Positions 7,559 through 16,554 of a stretch of 39,986 nt of DNA are shown one piece after another. The translations under genes were made by a program, and so were the position numbers. Position 1 is the first letter of the stretch, and each line of letters starts with the position of its first letter. The DNA is from JAVVEW01 sp032251045 (GTDB lineage: Bacteria > Pseudomonadota > Gammaproteobacteria > Methylococcales > Methylomonadaceae), in assembly GCA_032251045.1 (NCBI GenBank), contig JAVVEW010000021.1, forward strand, positions 1-39,986, written 5' to 3'. The notes under the pieces are model-generated. The model saw nothing but the letters and a program-made list of their open reading frames with translations. It was not told the origin of the DNA and made no database searches.

Positions 7559-8992
7559 ATGAGTACGCATAGCGTCGAGAAAATCGGCGGCACGTCGATG
7601 AGTCATTATTCAGTGGTCCGCGATAATATCGTACTGAATGACCAGGAACTTTATAGCCGGATATTTGTGGTGTCTGCCTATGGCGGTATGACCGATCAGT
7701 TGCTGGAACACAAAAAGAATGGCCAGCCAGGTGTGTATGCCTTGTTTGCCAATGGCATGGAGGATGGCAGCTGGCATGATGCGTTGATGACCGTACAGTC
7801 GGAGCTATTGGCCATCAATCAGTCGTTGTTCGCAGATTCTGCCATGCTGACTCGGGCCAATGATTTCATCGAAGAGCGGCTGGGTGCGGCGCGGCGTTGT
7901 CTGGAGGACTTACAAAGCTTGTGCCAACATGGCCACTTTGTTCTGGAAGCGCATCTGGATACGGTGCGGGAAATGTTGGCCAGCCTCGGCGAAGCGCATA
8001 GTGCCTGGAACACCGCGCACTTATTGCGCCAAGATGGTGTCAATGCCCGGTATGTTGATCTGACCGGCTGGATTGATGGCGAGCATATCTCTTTGGATCA
8101 GCGTATCGAGCGCGCTTTTGCCGACATTGATCTGGCCCGGGAGCTGCCGATCGTCACCGGTTACGCGCATAGCGAGAACGGCTTGATGAGTACGTTTGAC
8201 CGTGGCTACAGCGAAATGACTTTTAGCCGCATTGCGGTGTTGACCGGCGCACGCGAGGCCGTCATTCATAAGGAATTTCACTTGAGCAGTGCTGACCCGC
8301 GCCTGGTCGGTGCTGATAATGCCGTGCCGATAGGTCGTACCAATTATGATGTTGCCGACCAACTGGCCAATCTGGGTATGGAGGCGATTCACCCACGAGC
8401 CGCCAAAGGGCTGCGCCAGAACAACATTCCGTTACGGGTGAAAAACACCTTTGAACCGGAACACGCCGGGACTTTGATCACTCGTGATTATGTCAGTGAA
8501 AAGCCTTGCGTGGAAATCATTGCCGGTTGCAAAGGCTTGTATGCGCTGGAATTGTTCGATCAGGACATGGCCGGTGAAATCGACCGCTATGATCGGGAAA
8601 TCTTGGCCCTGATGCGACGCTTCAAGGCGCATATCGTATCTAAAGACATCAATGCCAACACCATTACCCATTATGTTTCAACCAATCTGAAAACATTGAA
8701 ACGTATCCGCCACGAACTGGAATGGCAGTTCCCAGAAGCGCTGCTGGATCAGCGTAAAGTCGCTATTGTCTCGGCCATTGGCAGTGACATGCAAATTCCG
8801 GGTATTCTCGCCAAAGCCGTGGCAGCGCTGGCCGGCAGTGACATTAATGTGCTGGCTATGCACCAATCCATGCGCCAGGTCGATATGCAGTTTGTTGTCG
8901 AAGAACATGATTATCAACAGGCGGTCAAAAGCCTGCATCAATCGTTGGTCGAGGTGCACGACCACGGCCTGGCAATATGTCTCGCATCCTGA
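7559..8992 (+). CDS. ask: Aspartate kinase, ectoine-cluster type
   Basis: A 477-residue aspartokinase phosphorylating L-aspartate, the first step toward aspartate-semialdehyde, which EctB consumes. The N-terminal VEKIGGTSM corresponds to the nucleotide-binding K-x-GGTS motif, FVVSAYGGMTDQLLEH follows, TFDRGYSEMTFSRIA supplies the conserved GxS region and RTNYDVADQLANLGMEAIHPRA the end of the kinase domain. Two ACT-like segments end the protein (about 320-465). Its position directly after ectC and its divergence from housekeeping LysC fit the specialised Ask_Ect enzymes, which in other bacteria are less feedback-inhibited; that property is known of the group, not shown here. Its end overlaps the next gene by 16 bases. 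Confidence 0.93.
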   Translation: MSTHSVEKIGGTSMSHYSVVRDNIVLNDQELYSRIFVVSAYGGMTDQLLEHKKNGQPGVYALFANGMEDGSWHDALMTVQSELLAINQSLFADSAMLTRANDFIEERLGAARRCLEDLQSLCQHGHFVLEAHLDTVREMLASLGEAHSAWNTAHLLRQDGVNARYVDLTGWIDGEHISLDQRIERAFADIDLARELPIVTGYAHSENGLMSTFDRGYSEMTFSRIAVLTGAREAVIHKEFHLSSADPRLVGADNAVPIGRTNYDVADQLANLGMEAIHPRAAKGLRQNNIPLRVKNTFEPEHAGTLITRDYVSEKPCVEIIAGCKGLYALELFDQDMAGEIDRYDREILALMRRFKAHIVSKDINANTITHYVSTNLKTLKRIRHELEWQFPEALLDQRKVAIVSAIGSDMQIPGILAKAVAALAGSDINVLAMHQSMRQVDMQFVVEEHDYQQAVKSLHQSLVEVHDHGLAICLAS

Positions 8993-9837
8993 TTGGCGGG
9001 TTATTGCTCGGGTTGGCCGCGCCTGGCCTGGCCGCCCCTTCTTCACCGCCGGATAGCCACATCGAACACCTGGATAAACCGATGTACACGCCTTTTATCG
9101 AGCGTTACATGCTCGATGAGCTGAAGCAGCTGCGCGTCGATTTGGGTGGGCAAAAAGCCGAATTGACTGAAAAGATTGCCCAAAGTCAACTGAGAACAGT
9201 GGATCGGGCGCTGAATTATGCCAGCGATATGGTGTTGTATTTTTTCTATCTGATCGCGGGCGCGACCTCGTTGCTGGTATTGGTGGGGTGGTCGTCTTTT
9301 CGGGACATCAAGGAGCGAATGCAGGCGCTGGCCAATCAGGAAATCTCCGCGCTGGTGGGGAAATACGAGCAGCGCCTGCAAACGATCGAGCAAGAGCTAA
9401 AACTGAAAAGCCAATCCATTGAAGAAAACCGCGAACAATTAGCGCGCCATCAAGAAGTCCAGGCGCTGTGGCTGAGAGCCGCCCAGGAAACCAACCCGTC
9501 CAGCCGCATTCAGTTGTACGACCAGATTCTGGGGTTGCGTGAACATGATGTCGAGGCAATGAGCTACAAGGCCGACGCCGTGCTGGAATTATCCGAGCCG
9601 CAATGGGCAGCGAATTTGTGCCGTCAAGCGCTTTCGATTGACCCGGATAATGTCCATGCTTTGTACCAACTGGCCTGCGCGCTGACAGCCCTGGAACAGC
9701 CAGAGGAAGCCATCAAACACCTGACCGAAGTGGTTACACTTTCGGACAGTTATCGCGCCGATATTGCTCAGGACCCGGCGCTGGAACCTTTGCGCGGCTA
9801 TCCAGCTTTCGAAGCCTTGGTCTTGACCGAATCTTGA
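8977..9837 (+). CDS. Membrane-anchored TPR protein downstream of ask
   Basis: A 286-residue protein of unknown function. It has a signal-like N-terminus ending in PGLAA (about residue 20), a short extracytoplasmic helix region, one membrane segment (about 83-105), a charged coiled coil (about 110-155) and a C-terminal TPR region (about 160-265) with the patterns NLCRQALSIDPDNVHALYQLACAL and EEAIKHLTEVV. The end (QDPALEPLRGYPAFEAL) resembles a TPR end-of-group domain. The start lies inside the ask end (16-base overlap), so it is co-translated with the ectoine genes. A structural or sensing role in osmoadaptation is only inferred from position. Confidence 0.75.
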   Translation: MSRILIGGLLLGLAAPGLAAPSSPPDSHIEHLDKPMYTPFIERYMLDELKQLRVDLGGQKAELTEKIAQSQLRTVDRALNYASDMVLYFFYLIAGATSLLVLVGWSSFRDIKERMQALANQEISALVGKYEQRLQTIEQELKLKSQSIEENREQLARHQEVQALWLRAAQETNPSSRIQLYDQILGLREHDVEAMSYKADAVLELSEPQWAANLCRQALSIDPDNVHALYQLACALTALEQPEEAIKHLTEVVTLSDSYRADIAQDPALEPLRGYPAFEALVLTES

Positions 9838-9948
9838 TGCGTTGCCGGTCTTTGCGTTTAATGCTTATGCTCTGGCCAAGGTAATGCCCTTCAACATCCG
9901 CATGGCTTTGCCGACAGGATGCTTTCCCATCTGACCTAGGCCCGGTTT

Positions 9949-11340
9949 GTGATTATCAGTTTTATCCTATTTATGGCGATGTTTGTGCTGATTGGCGTCA
10001 GCGCGGTTCGACAAAGCCAAGGCACCAAAAAAGATTATTATCTCGCCAGTCATACCGTCAACCCGGCGTTGGTTGGCTTATCGGCGGTGGCCACCAATAA
10101 CAGCGGCTATATGTTTATCGGCGTGATTGGTTATACCTATCATGCCGGTCTAGCGTCCGTGTGGCTGATGCTGGGCTGGATTGTCGGCGATTATCTGGCT
10201 TCGACTTTCGTGCATGGCAAGCTCAGGCTGGCTACCGAACAGCAAGGGGAAGTCAGTTATGCTGCCGTGTTGTCCGGCTGGCATGGCCAGGTGCAACCGG
10301 TACTGCGCACACTGATCGCGGTCATAACCTTGATCTTTTTGTCAGCCTACGCCAGCGCGCAATTAGTGGCGGGTAGCAAAGCCTTGCATGTGCTGTTCGA
10401 TTGGCCGATGTGGGCGGGCGCGGTGTTGGGGGCGTTGATGGTAATTGCCTATTGTTACGCAGGCGGCATCAGGGCTTCGATCTGGACCGACGCCGCACAA
10501 TCGGTAGTGATGATTACCGCCATGGCGGTATTGCTGTGGGTGACCGTCGATCATCTAGGTGGCACGGCGCCGGTGTTTGAGCAATGGTCGAAGATTCCGG
10601 GATTTTTAGACTGGGCACCTGAAACCCCCATGTTTCCCGGCGTAGCCGGTTTGACACTGTTTGCAGCCAGTTGGCTGTTTGCCGGGTTTTCCGTGATCGG
10701 CCAGCCACAGGTCATGGTGCGTTTCATGGCCTTGTCCGATCATAACGACATGGCCCGCGCCAGGCGATGGTATTACTTGTGGTTCTTTTTATTCTATTTG
10801 ATGGCGACCGTGGTTGGCATGTTGTCGCGCATTGCCCTGGCCGACTCCGGCACCTTTGATGCCGAACTAGCCTTGCCAACCCTGGCCATGATGATGTTAC
10901 CGCCGGTATGGGTGGGGCTGGTGTTGGCAGGCATTTTTGCCGCGACCATGTCCACCGCGGATTCTTTGGTACTCAGTTGCTCGGCGGCAGTCACGCACGA
11001 TTTATCCCCTAAAAAAATCGAGCAAACCCGCGTGCTGAAATGGACCACATCTGGCATTACTCTGCTTGCCCTGGCCTGGGCAATGCTCAACAAACAAACC
11101 GTGTTCAGCCTGGTGATTCTGTCCTGGTCATCGTTAGCCAGTGCCTTCGCGCCGCTGCTGATCGTGTTGGCGCTGGGCGGCAGGCCGTCGCAAACGACCA
11201 GTGTCGCCGCGCTGTTGAGCGGTTTTGCCGCAGCCTTGCTGTGGCGTTATCTGGGCTGGCATGATGCCGCCTATGAAGGCATGGCCGGGATTCTGGTGGG
11301 CCTGAGTGTGCATGGTATCGGTAACCGTTCACAGTCATAA
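9949..11340 (+). CDS. Sodium:solute symporter (SSS family)
   Basis: A 463-residue integral membrane protein with about 13 hydrophobic segments, in the PutP-like sodium/solute symporter family. Typical signs are SAVATNNSGYMFIG near residue 40 (unwound TM1 region with the Ser/Gly cluster), YYLASHTVNP just before it, and AGIFAATMSTADSLVLSCSAAVTHDL near residue 325, the SSS signature around TM8 with the sodium-site Ser residues. It lies 111 bases after the TPR gene at the end of the ectoine block, so uptake of a compatible solute such as proline is plausible, but substrate is not readable from sequence. The start is GTG 9949; ATG 9973 is a possible alternative. The last codons run through a dispersed repeat (11321-11334). 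Confidence 0.88.
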   Translation: MIISFILFMAMFVLIGVSAVRQSQGTKKDYYLASHTVNPALVGLSAVATNNSGYMFIGVIGYTYHAGLASVWLMLGWIVGDYLASTFVHGKLRLATEQQGEVSYAAVLSGWHGQVQPVLRTLIAVITLIFLSAYASAQLVAGSKALHVLFDWPMWAGAVLGALMVIAYCYAGGIRASIWTDAAQSVVMITAMAVLLWVTVDHLGGTAPVFEQWSKIPGFLDWAPETPMFPGVAGLTLFAASWLFAGFSVIGQPQVMVRFMALSDHNDMARARRWYYLWFFLFYLMATVVGMLSRIALADSGTFDAELALPTLAMMMLPPVWVGLVLAGIFAATMSTADSLVLSCSAAVTHDLSPKKIEQTRVLKWTTSGITLLALAWAMLNKQTVFSLVILSWSSLASAFAPLLIVLALGGRPSQTTSVAALLSGFAAALLWRYLGWHDAAYEGMAGILVGLSVHGIGNRSQS

Positions 11341-11436
11341 CGCTGCGACTTGTTTTAGCAAGCATGACCGGCTTAGGTCGGCAAACGGTGACGGCGTTCA
11401 CGATGCTAAAACTTTAGCCTTGGCATCGTTGAACGC
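11321..11436. repeat. Dispersed repeat end plus long imperfect hairpin
   Basis: GTAACCGTTCACAG (11321-11334) is identical to stretches at 31514 and 36158 and occurs inverted with one change at 31709-31724; here it supplies the last codons of the symporter. About 60 bases further on, 11394-11406 pairs with 11423-11436 (13 bp with one bulge, 16-base loop). A second 8-bp inverted repeat (CGCAGGCT / AGCCTGCG, 11434-11441 and 11461-11468) abuts it. No T-run follows, so a simple intrinsic terminator is unlikely. This belongs to a 453-base gene-free stretch, 11341-11793, otherwise without recognisable content apart from the hairpin at 11737. Confidence 0.5.
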
Positions 11437-11736
11437 AGGCTTATACCTTCCATGATTTGAAGCCTGCGCCGATATTCAGCTTGCCTGTACAACTCCTCAT
11501 ACGAAGTAACCGGACATTGAATGGTTTCAAGGAAGTCCCCGAATTCGACATTTGTCAATATAGTTGTCGTGTTTTCTATGCAGCTTCGTCTCGGGCCTCG
11601 CTGTTTAGCGGGCCTGTATGATCCGGATTGAGCGATACCACACCAACGGGCAACCTGTTCCTGGTTTCACCCCGCCATCGTTCCGAACAGACTCTCCGAA
11701 CAGGGGGTATCCGAAAAATCCCGAAATCATGGTTCT

Positions 11737-11770
11737 CCAGACATGATAAAAGTCTGGGGGGCACTTTTTT
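11737..11770 (+). terminator. Possible terminator between convergent symporter and tpsB
   Basis: CCAGAC (11737-11742) and GTCTGG (11752-11757) form a perfect 6-bp stem with a 9-base loop, followed after GGGGCAC by six T residues (11765-11770). The T-run lies a little far from the stem for a canonical intrinsic terminator. It could end plus-strand transcripts coming from the symporter before they run into the opposing tpsB gene. On the minus strand no T-run follows the stem. Confidence 0.35.
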
Positions 11771-11793
11771 GTCGTGTTCAGAGTGGCTTCCCT

Positions 11794-13380
11794 TTAGAAG
11801 TCATAAACCAGGCGAAAATCGACACGATTTTGGCCAACGTCTACCGTGCCTTGCTTCATGAGAGGGTAAGCCCAATCAAATTCTCCGGTTAAATGCCGGA
11901 AAGCGGAGAAACGCAGGCCTAAGCCCGCTGAGGCCAAATCCGCAAAAGCGGGTGTGGGCGCGATTGCTTGGCGCGTCCATAGACCTGCCCAATCAAAAAA
12001 TCCTAAAAGACGAAAGTTTTGCCAATCCTGCCATTCGGCGCTCAGCAGTCTGGGTGACTGAATTTCCAAGGATAGGTTGATGCCATGGTCGCCCAGTAAC
12101 TGGGTCTGATGATAGCCGCGCACGCTTTGCACGCCACCGGCGGAAAACTGTTCGTTGCTAATCAAAGGCTGGGCGCTTACTTGCCCTTGGGCCTGAGCCA
12201 GAAGCCTGAAATCCAGCGGTAATTGATGCTGGTGCTTGAGGCCTCCGGTCAGGTAAATGAAGTCGGGTTTGGCGCCGACGCGCTTGGCGGCAAATTCATC
12301 GGCGTCGTTACCCAGTCCGCGCACGGAGAAGTGAACCGCAAGATTGGCAGAGTCAACGAATTGGTCACCGCGCCAGGTGGCGTCATAACCGAGCATAAAC
12401 GATGCGTAGCTGACCGAATCTTCCGTTTGCTGTTCCGGCGTCAGCGCTACCGCTTGATCGAAACTTTTGTAATCGAATCCCGCCGTCAGGCTGTGCTGAA
12501 TCCAATCGCTGATGGCTATCGGTTTGACCAGGCGGGCGCCAAAGATAGTCCCGGTGCCCACTACGGTGGCGCCGCCAATGGCTACGCCTAACTCAGTGTT
12601 GGAGCTGATTCCAACCCCATAGAGCGCCAGGCGCGTATCCCACCAATGGGTTGGCAGCACATACGTCCCTGACCAGACTTCCACTTCATCACTTTTCTCA
12701 GGCGATACCTGGTATTGCAACGAAGCGCTGTGAAATTCCTGCCAAAGATTGTCATAACGTAAGGTGGCCACCAGGCGGGAATAGGAGGTCATTTCCGCAT
12801 TGCGGCTATTCATTTCCAGGCTGCCATGCAGGGGGAGTTCGTCTTTGACCCGCAACTCGACTTCCATTTTTCCCGGTGTAGAGCCGGCGCGCATAATGGG
12901 CGTGATGTTGCGATCGGCCGACTCTTGAGCCAGGGTGTTGATTTGTTCCTGAACCTTGGGCATGTTAGGCACTTCGCCTTCGGCCAAGGCGGGTAAACGC
13001 TCGCGAATTTTATCCAGATCGTAATAACGGGAGCCGGTAATGGTGAGTGATTCGATTTGTCCTTCAACGACATTGAAGCGTACCGCTCCGGTTTCGTCAT
13101 CGATGTCCTGTGCCGGTATTTCGACCAGGACACTGGCATAACCGGCTTCATGGTAAGCCTTTTCCAGGGACTGGCGGGCCTGTTCAACATCCTCAAGTGT
13201 TTTATCCAGGCCTAAATACGGGTAAACGGCCGTTTCCAGGGCTTCATCATCCAGGACAGTGTTACCCCAGATTTGAATATCCAGCACATTGAATCGAGGT
13301 GTGTCTTCCGTGGCGTGGGTCAAGGCATTGGCTACAAGCAACAAGCCGGTCAACAAGTATCGATTAGGCCCGCGAGTCAA
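11794..13380 (-). CDS. TpsB/FhaC-type two-partner secretion pore
   Basis: A 528-residue outer-membrane protein of the ShlB/FhaC/HecB family, which exports TpsA partners from periplasm to surface. After a signal peptide (about 1-23) come two POTRA domains (about 28-105 and 106-180; FNVLDIQIWGNTVLDD opens the first, VEGQIESLTITGSRYY the second) and a C-terminal 16-strand barrel. The lid-loop motif is seen as GGVQSVRGYHQTQLLGD near residue 415, corresponding to the family VRGY/F motif, and the protein ends in aromatic RLVYDF as expected for BAM insertion. It is the last gene of the minus-strand exbB operon and overlaps the coiled-coil gene by 4 bases. Its likely substrate is the giant TpsA at 21087-31424, encoded divergently 7.7 kb away rather than adjacent. 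Confidence 0.92.
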   Translation of the reverse strand: MTRGPNRYLLTGLLLVANALTHATEDTPRFNVLDIQIWGNTVLDDEALETAVYPYLGLDKTLEDVEQARQSLEKAYHEAGYASVLVEIPAQDIDDETGAVRFNVVEGQIESLTITGSRYYDLDKIRERLPALAEGEVPNMPKVQEQINTLAQESADRNITPIMRAGSTPGKMEVELRVKDELPLHGSLEMNSRNAEMTSYSRLVATLRYDNLWQEFHSASLQYQVSPEKSDEVEVWSGTYVLPTHWWDTRLALYGVGISSNTELGVAIGGATVVGTGTIFGARLVKPIAISDWIQHSLTAGFDYKSFDQAVALTPEQQTEDSVSYASFMLGYDATWRGDQFVDSANLAVHFSVRGLGNDADEFAAKRVGAKPDFIYLTGGLKHQHQLPLDFRLLAQAQGQVSAQPLISNEQFSAGGVQSVRGYHQTQLLGDHGINLSLEIQSPRLLSAEWQDWQNFRLLGFFDWAGLWTRQAIAPTPAFADLASAGLGLRFSAFRHLTGEFDWAYPLMKQGTVDVGQNRVDFRLVYDF

Positions 13381-14045
13381 AATCCCTCCCTCGCATTTTG
13401 CGCGGCGTGAGAGGTTTCATCATTGAACGGATAAGGCGTCATTGTCAGTGATTTGAGTTGATAACGATAGGTTTCTGCCTGGTTTTGGGTGTCAACATGA
13501 GCGATGCCGGTTATAGGCTCTAATTCGATCAGCCGTTGCCAGAGACTTTTGTCTTGATATTGATCGATGAGTTGTTGTTGTACATCAAGCAATGCTCGAT
13601 TGCGTTGTGAGCAGGTGCTGATCCACTGTTCGCGCTCTTGCGCCACGTTCAACAATAATTCGTTGTCATCGATCAGCTTGCGTGCCTGACCGGCAAGTTC
13701 GTTATATTTATTCAGCAAGGTTTGAAAACGCTGTTTTTCCTGGCTCAGTTGATCATGCGCGTGCTCCAAGCCGCTTTTATAGCGCTTAACTTCGCCGGGT
13801 AACGGTTTCAGTTCCGTTACCGTCTGTTCTAATTGGCCCAGTTGTTTTTCAAGTTGGGCCTTTTCTTGTTGCCAAGCATTTTTTTCCGCCTGCAAGGCCG
13901 CTTTCTCTTGAGTCAGTTGACGGATCATTCCCTGGGCTTTTCTGATAAAAGCGGCGTTATCGTTGGTTTTGGGCGCACCCCAGGCGGGGCTGACCAGCCA
14001 AATGCCAACCAACAGCCAAGCCCATAATCCAGGATTCTGTCGCAT
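13377..14045 (-). CDS. Exported coiled-coil protein of unknown function
   Basis: A 222-residue protein that I do not recognise as a named family. The N-terminus has a signal peptide (hydrophobic core about 8-18, cleavage likely after SPAWGA). Residues about 30-120 form a strong heptad-rich coiled coil full of Gln, Glu and Lys, followed by a short helical region with two Cys-free stretches and a polar tail. It lies 13 bases after the porin gene and overlaps the tpsB start by 4 bases, so it is translated with the secretion pore. By position it may be a periplasmic spacer or adaptor between TonB system and outer membrane, comparable in layout to accessory coiled-coil proteins of Tol-Pal. That comparison is by layout only. 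Confidence 0.7.
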   Translation of the reverse strand: MRQNPGLWAWLLVGIWLVSPAWGAPKTNDNAAFIRKAQGMIRQLTQEKAALQAEKNAWQQEKAQLEKQLGQLEQTVTELKPLPGEVKRYKSGLEHAHDQLSQEKQRFQTLLNKYNELAGQARKLIDDNELLLNVAQEREQWISTCSQRNRALLDVQQQLIDQYQDKSLWQRLIELEPITGIAHVDTQNQAETYRYQLKSLTMTPYPFNDETSHAAQNAREGF

Positions 14046-14058
14046 CGGTCATACCCTC

Positions 14059-15804
14059 CTAAAAAAAGCGTACATTAAGATCGAGATTCAGTGTATCGAC
14101 GTCGAATTGAGGGCCATCGATCGCCTGGGTGCTTAACCAGCGGAAATTCAGCCAGGTATTACGCGCCAGACCGTATGAAGCGGAAACCTGCCAGCCCTCG
14201 GCGTTGGTGCCGCCCTGGTGGAAGACCGATTCGGTAAAGGCATCCAATACCGCATCGCGCTGAACGTAGCGGTAAGCCAAGTTAAAGTTCCAATCATGAA
14301 GCTGTAAAATCTCTGCCGTGCCGACATCTACCCGGACTTGAAAGGCATCGGTGCGTTCTTTGACAGTCTCACCGAACTGGCGCAAAATTCGCTGACCATT
14401 GAAACCGAGATTTTTGGCGTAATCGGCGGTGAGCAAGAGTCGAATATCATCGTAGAGCGGATAATCGTACATCGCGGTAAGGTTGAAAATCTGGAATTTA
14501 GACGCCAAGCCGAACAAACAACCGCGCACCGGATCCGCGCACACCGAACCGAAGCCAGGGCCGCTGTCAAAGTCGGTAATAGCGACCATCGAGTTGCCTT
14601 TTTGTACGAATTGCGGGGCGGTCCAATCGTTCTCAAACCCGGTGCCACCGGGGCCGTTTTTGCGCGCATGGATATTTTGGTAGTGATAGTAGCTGGCGGC
14701 AATATTCAGGCGCGATTGCCCTTCGAACAGCCAATCCAAACCGACTTGTCCGGCATAAAGCCATTTATCCTGGGCACTAAAGTCTATGTCTTGAATCGGA
14801 AATACGCCCAACGTGACGAAAGCGCTATCGGGATGTTGCAGGCCAGGCCGTAATCCGAAACGTGAGGTTGGGTTCTGTGTCGGTGCTTTATAGCCGCTGA
14901 ATTTGCTGGAGCCTCGATTGAACGGCAGGCGGAAACTGCCCGCGATACCTTCGAAACTCAAGTCCGGGTCAAATAATACATCGGTCGATACAAACGGATT
15001 GAGTATTCGGCCACCGAGCAGGGTGAGCCAGTCGTTGCCTTTATCATCCGCATAGTCGTAACGTATAAAGGCCCGATCCAGTGCCAGTTGGTAGGCGCCG
15101 CCGGTATTGCCCAAGGATTGCTGGGTAGACACCGGACTGAAATCGTTGGTGCTCGATATACGAACCCCAGTGCTTAACCCTTCGGCGATCTTGGTATCGA
15201 AGGCCAACCGGAAGCGCTGCCGAAACGCGAGCCGGTCTTTTTGGTTATTCAGTAAAAAACCTTCGTTTGCGGCTTCGTTGGCAAAGCCTCGATTGCGGTT
15301 GATGGCCAGAAAATCGAAATAAGGCCCACTGCCGATGGTATTGACGTTGCCTGAAGCCTGAAAGTCATCATTAAAGCGAATGCGCATATCAAAACTGGGC
15401 TCGATGGCGCTGATCCATTCCGGCAAGGCGTCCGGAATGCCCCAGCGTTCGGTTTTGGCGTGTTCTTTGACGTCTTCCAACAATTCTTCGCGCAATTCGG
15501 CGCGCACTTCCTCGCGAATTTCCTTTTTTACGATCTCCGGCACGTAAGTGACATGTTTGACGCCTTTCTGAGGCTTGGCTGGCGGGGGACTTGCCGTCTC
15601 GGCCATGGCTTCTTGCTCGGCGGCGGTGATCAGTCCCTGGCCCTCTTGCTGATCTATGACGCCGCGTTGCACCAGCAAATCAACCAGGTTGACAAAGGTG
15701 GATTTTTTCACCTTGAGGATTTCATCCTTCGGCTGCGCTGCGCTGACATGACTCATCGCCAGAGTCGCGAAAAACGTGGCAAATACTTTTGCAGTTACAT
15801 TCAT
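14059..15804 (-). CDS. Putative outer-membrane porin (Porin_5-like)
   Basis: About 581 residues from ATG 15804. A signal peptide ends near SHVSAA; next comes a helical stretch (about 25-115) with a VNLVDLLVQRGVIDQQEGQGLI motif and a charged coiled coil, then a long beta-barrel region beginning near FDMRIRFNDDFQ and ending in LDLNVRFF, a proper C-terminal aromatic. The alternation of aromatic strands, and loops such as RQRFRLAFDTKIAEGLSTGVRISS, fit the family annotated as putative porin. No plug domain of a TonB-dependent receptor is seen. A GTG at 15819 gives five extra residues and is an alternative start; neither has a clear ribosome-binding site. It sits between tonB and the coiled-coil gene, which suggests it is the outer-membrane partner of this TonB system. 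Confidence 0.78.
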   Translation of the reverse strand: MNVTAKVFATFFATLAMSHVSAAQPKDEILKVKKSTFVNLVDLLVQRGVIDQQEGQGLITAAEQEAMAETASPPPAKPQKGVKHVTYVPEIVKKEIREEVRAELREELLEDVKEHAKTERWGIPDALPEWISAIEPSFDMRIRFNDDFQASGNVNTIGSGPYFDFLAINRNRGFANEAANEGFLLNNQKDRLAFRQRFRLAFDTKIAEGLSTGVRISSTNDFSPVSTQQSLGNTGGAYQLALDRAFIRYDYADDKGNDWLTLLGGRILNPFVSTDVLFDPDLSFEGIAGSFRLPFNRGSSKFSGYKAPTQNPTSRFGLRPGLQHPDSAFVTLGVFPIQDIDFSAQDKWLYAGQVGLDWLFEGQSRLNIAASYYHYQNIHARKNGPGGTGFENDWTAPQFVQKGNSMVAITDFDSGPGFGSVCADPVRGCLFGLASKFQIFNLTAMYDYPLYDDIRLLLTADYAKNLGFNGQRILRQFGETVKERTDAFQVRVDVGTAEILQLHDWNFNLAYRYVQRDAVLDAFTESVFHQGGTNAEGWQVSASYGLARNTWLNFRWLSTQAIDGPQFDVDTLNLDLNVRFF

Positions 15805-15881
15805 AAAAATGTTGGGCACATGGCTATTGAAGACAAAATGACAAAATGCCGTTAACAGGGCATGTCGCTTAAATTCAGTTA

Positions 15882-16541
15882 TTAAATTCGGCTGGTCAGT
15901 TTGATGTGGATCGGTTGCGGCATATTCTCCGGTGGAGCTTGGCCGACACTGGCGCTAATCATGTTCAAGGCATTACGCAAAGCCTGATCGACTTCGGCAT
16001 TGCCGCTGCCACGGCGCAAACGGCTACGGCTAATGCGTCCTTCCGTATCCACCCAGACATCGATGGTGACGGCATAGCCGGTTTTTAGCGCGGAGCTCTC
16101 GACCAGCAGTTTTTGCAAGTTGTCCTCCACGCGCTGCCTGACTTGGCCGCCATACCACAGTACGGCGCTACCCGGCCCGCCGCCCAATAGAGAACGCCCG
16201 CCCTTGCGGGCCGCCAAGCCAAAACCATCGCTACCGGCGCTGCCGTCCGCATCCAGACCCAGCTCTTCGCCGGCTGGCTCGTTCGATTCTTCAGGCGCAG
16301 GCTCCGGTTCAACTTCCGGCTCGGGTTCCGGTTCCTCGATTTCAGGTTCCGGCGGCTTTTCCTCCGGGGGCGGCGGCGGCGGGGGCGGCGTGATCATGGT
16401 AATTTGCTGGACAACTTTCTTGCGTTGCGCAGGTTTTTCAAATTGATCTTTGAGCAAGAAGATCGCCAAAATAACCAGCAGGCTCAGGCCCAAGCCAATC
16501 AAGATCGGCAGGCGGCGTAACCAGGCATATTTATTGTTCAT
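15882..16541 (-). CDS. tonB: TonB-family energy transducer
   Basis: A 219-residue TonB-like protein. One N-terminal membrane anchor (about 11-30) is followed by a run of eight prolines and a Glu-Pro-rich spacer (about 50-90) that should span the periplasm, a Gly/Ser-rich linker, and a C-terminal domain (about 130-219) with VTIDVWVDTEGRISRSRLRRGSGNAEVDQALRNAL, the TonB C-terminal fold. TonB transmits the proton-motive force harvested by ExbB/ExbD to outer-membrane proteins. It follows exbD by 13 bases in one operon. The spacer is short compared with E. coli TonB. No TonB-dependent receptor gene is present in the window, which makes the nearby porin and TpsB the candidate clients. Confidence 0.9.
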   Translation of the reverse strand: MNNKYAWLRRLPILIGLGLSLLVILAIFLLKDQFEKPAQRKKVVQQITMITPPPPPPPPEEKPPEPEIEEPEPEPEVEPEPAPEESNEPAGEELGLDADGSAGSDGFGLAARKGGRSLLGGGPGSAVLWYGGQVRQRVEDNLQKLLVESSALKTGYAVTIDVWVDTEGRISRSRLRRGSGNAEVDQALRNALNMISASVGQAPPENMPQPIHIKLTSRI

Positions 16542-16554
16542 AACAACAGTGCGC

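Noticed and set aside
11737..11770. Terminator for the minus-strand tpsB operon
   Set aside because: The T-run is on the plus-strand side of the stem only, so the structure faces the symporter transcript instead.
15700..15760. TonB box near the mature N-terminus of the porin (DEILKV)
   Set aside because: Only a loose resemblance to the TonB-box consensus and no plug domain follows, so it is not strong enough to claim.
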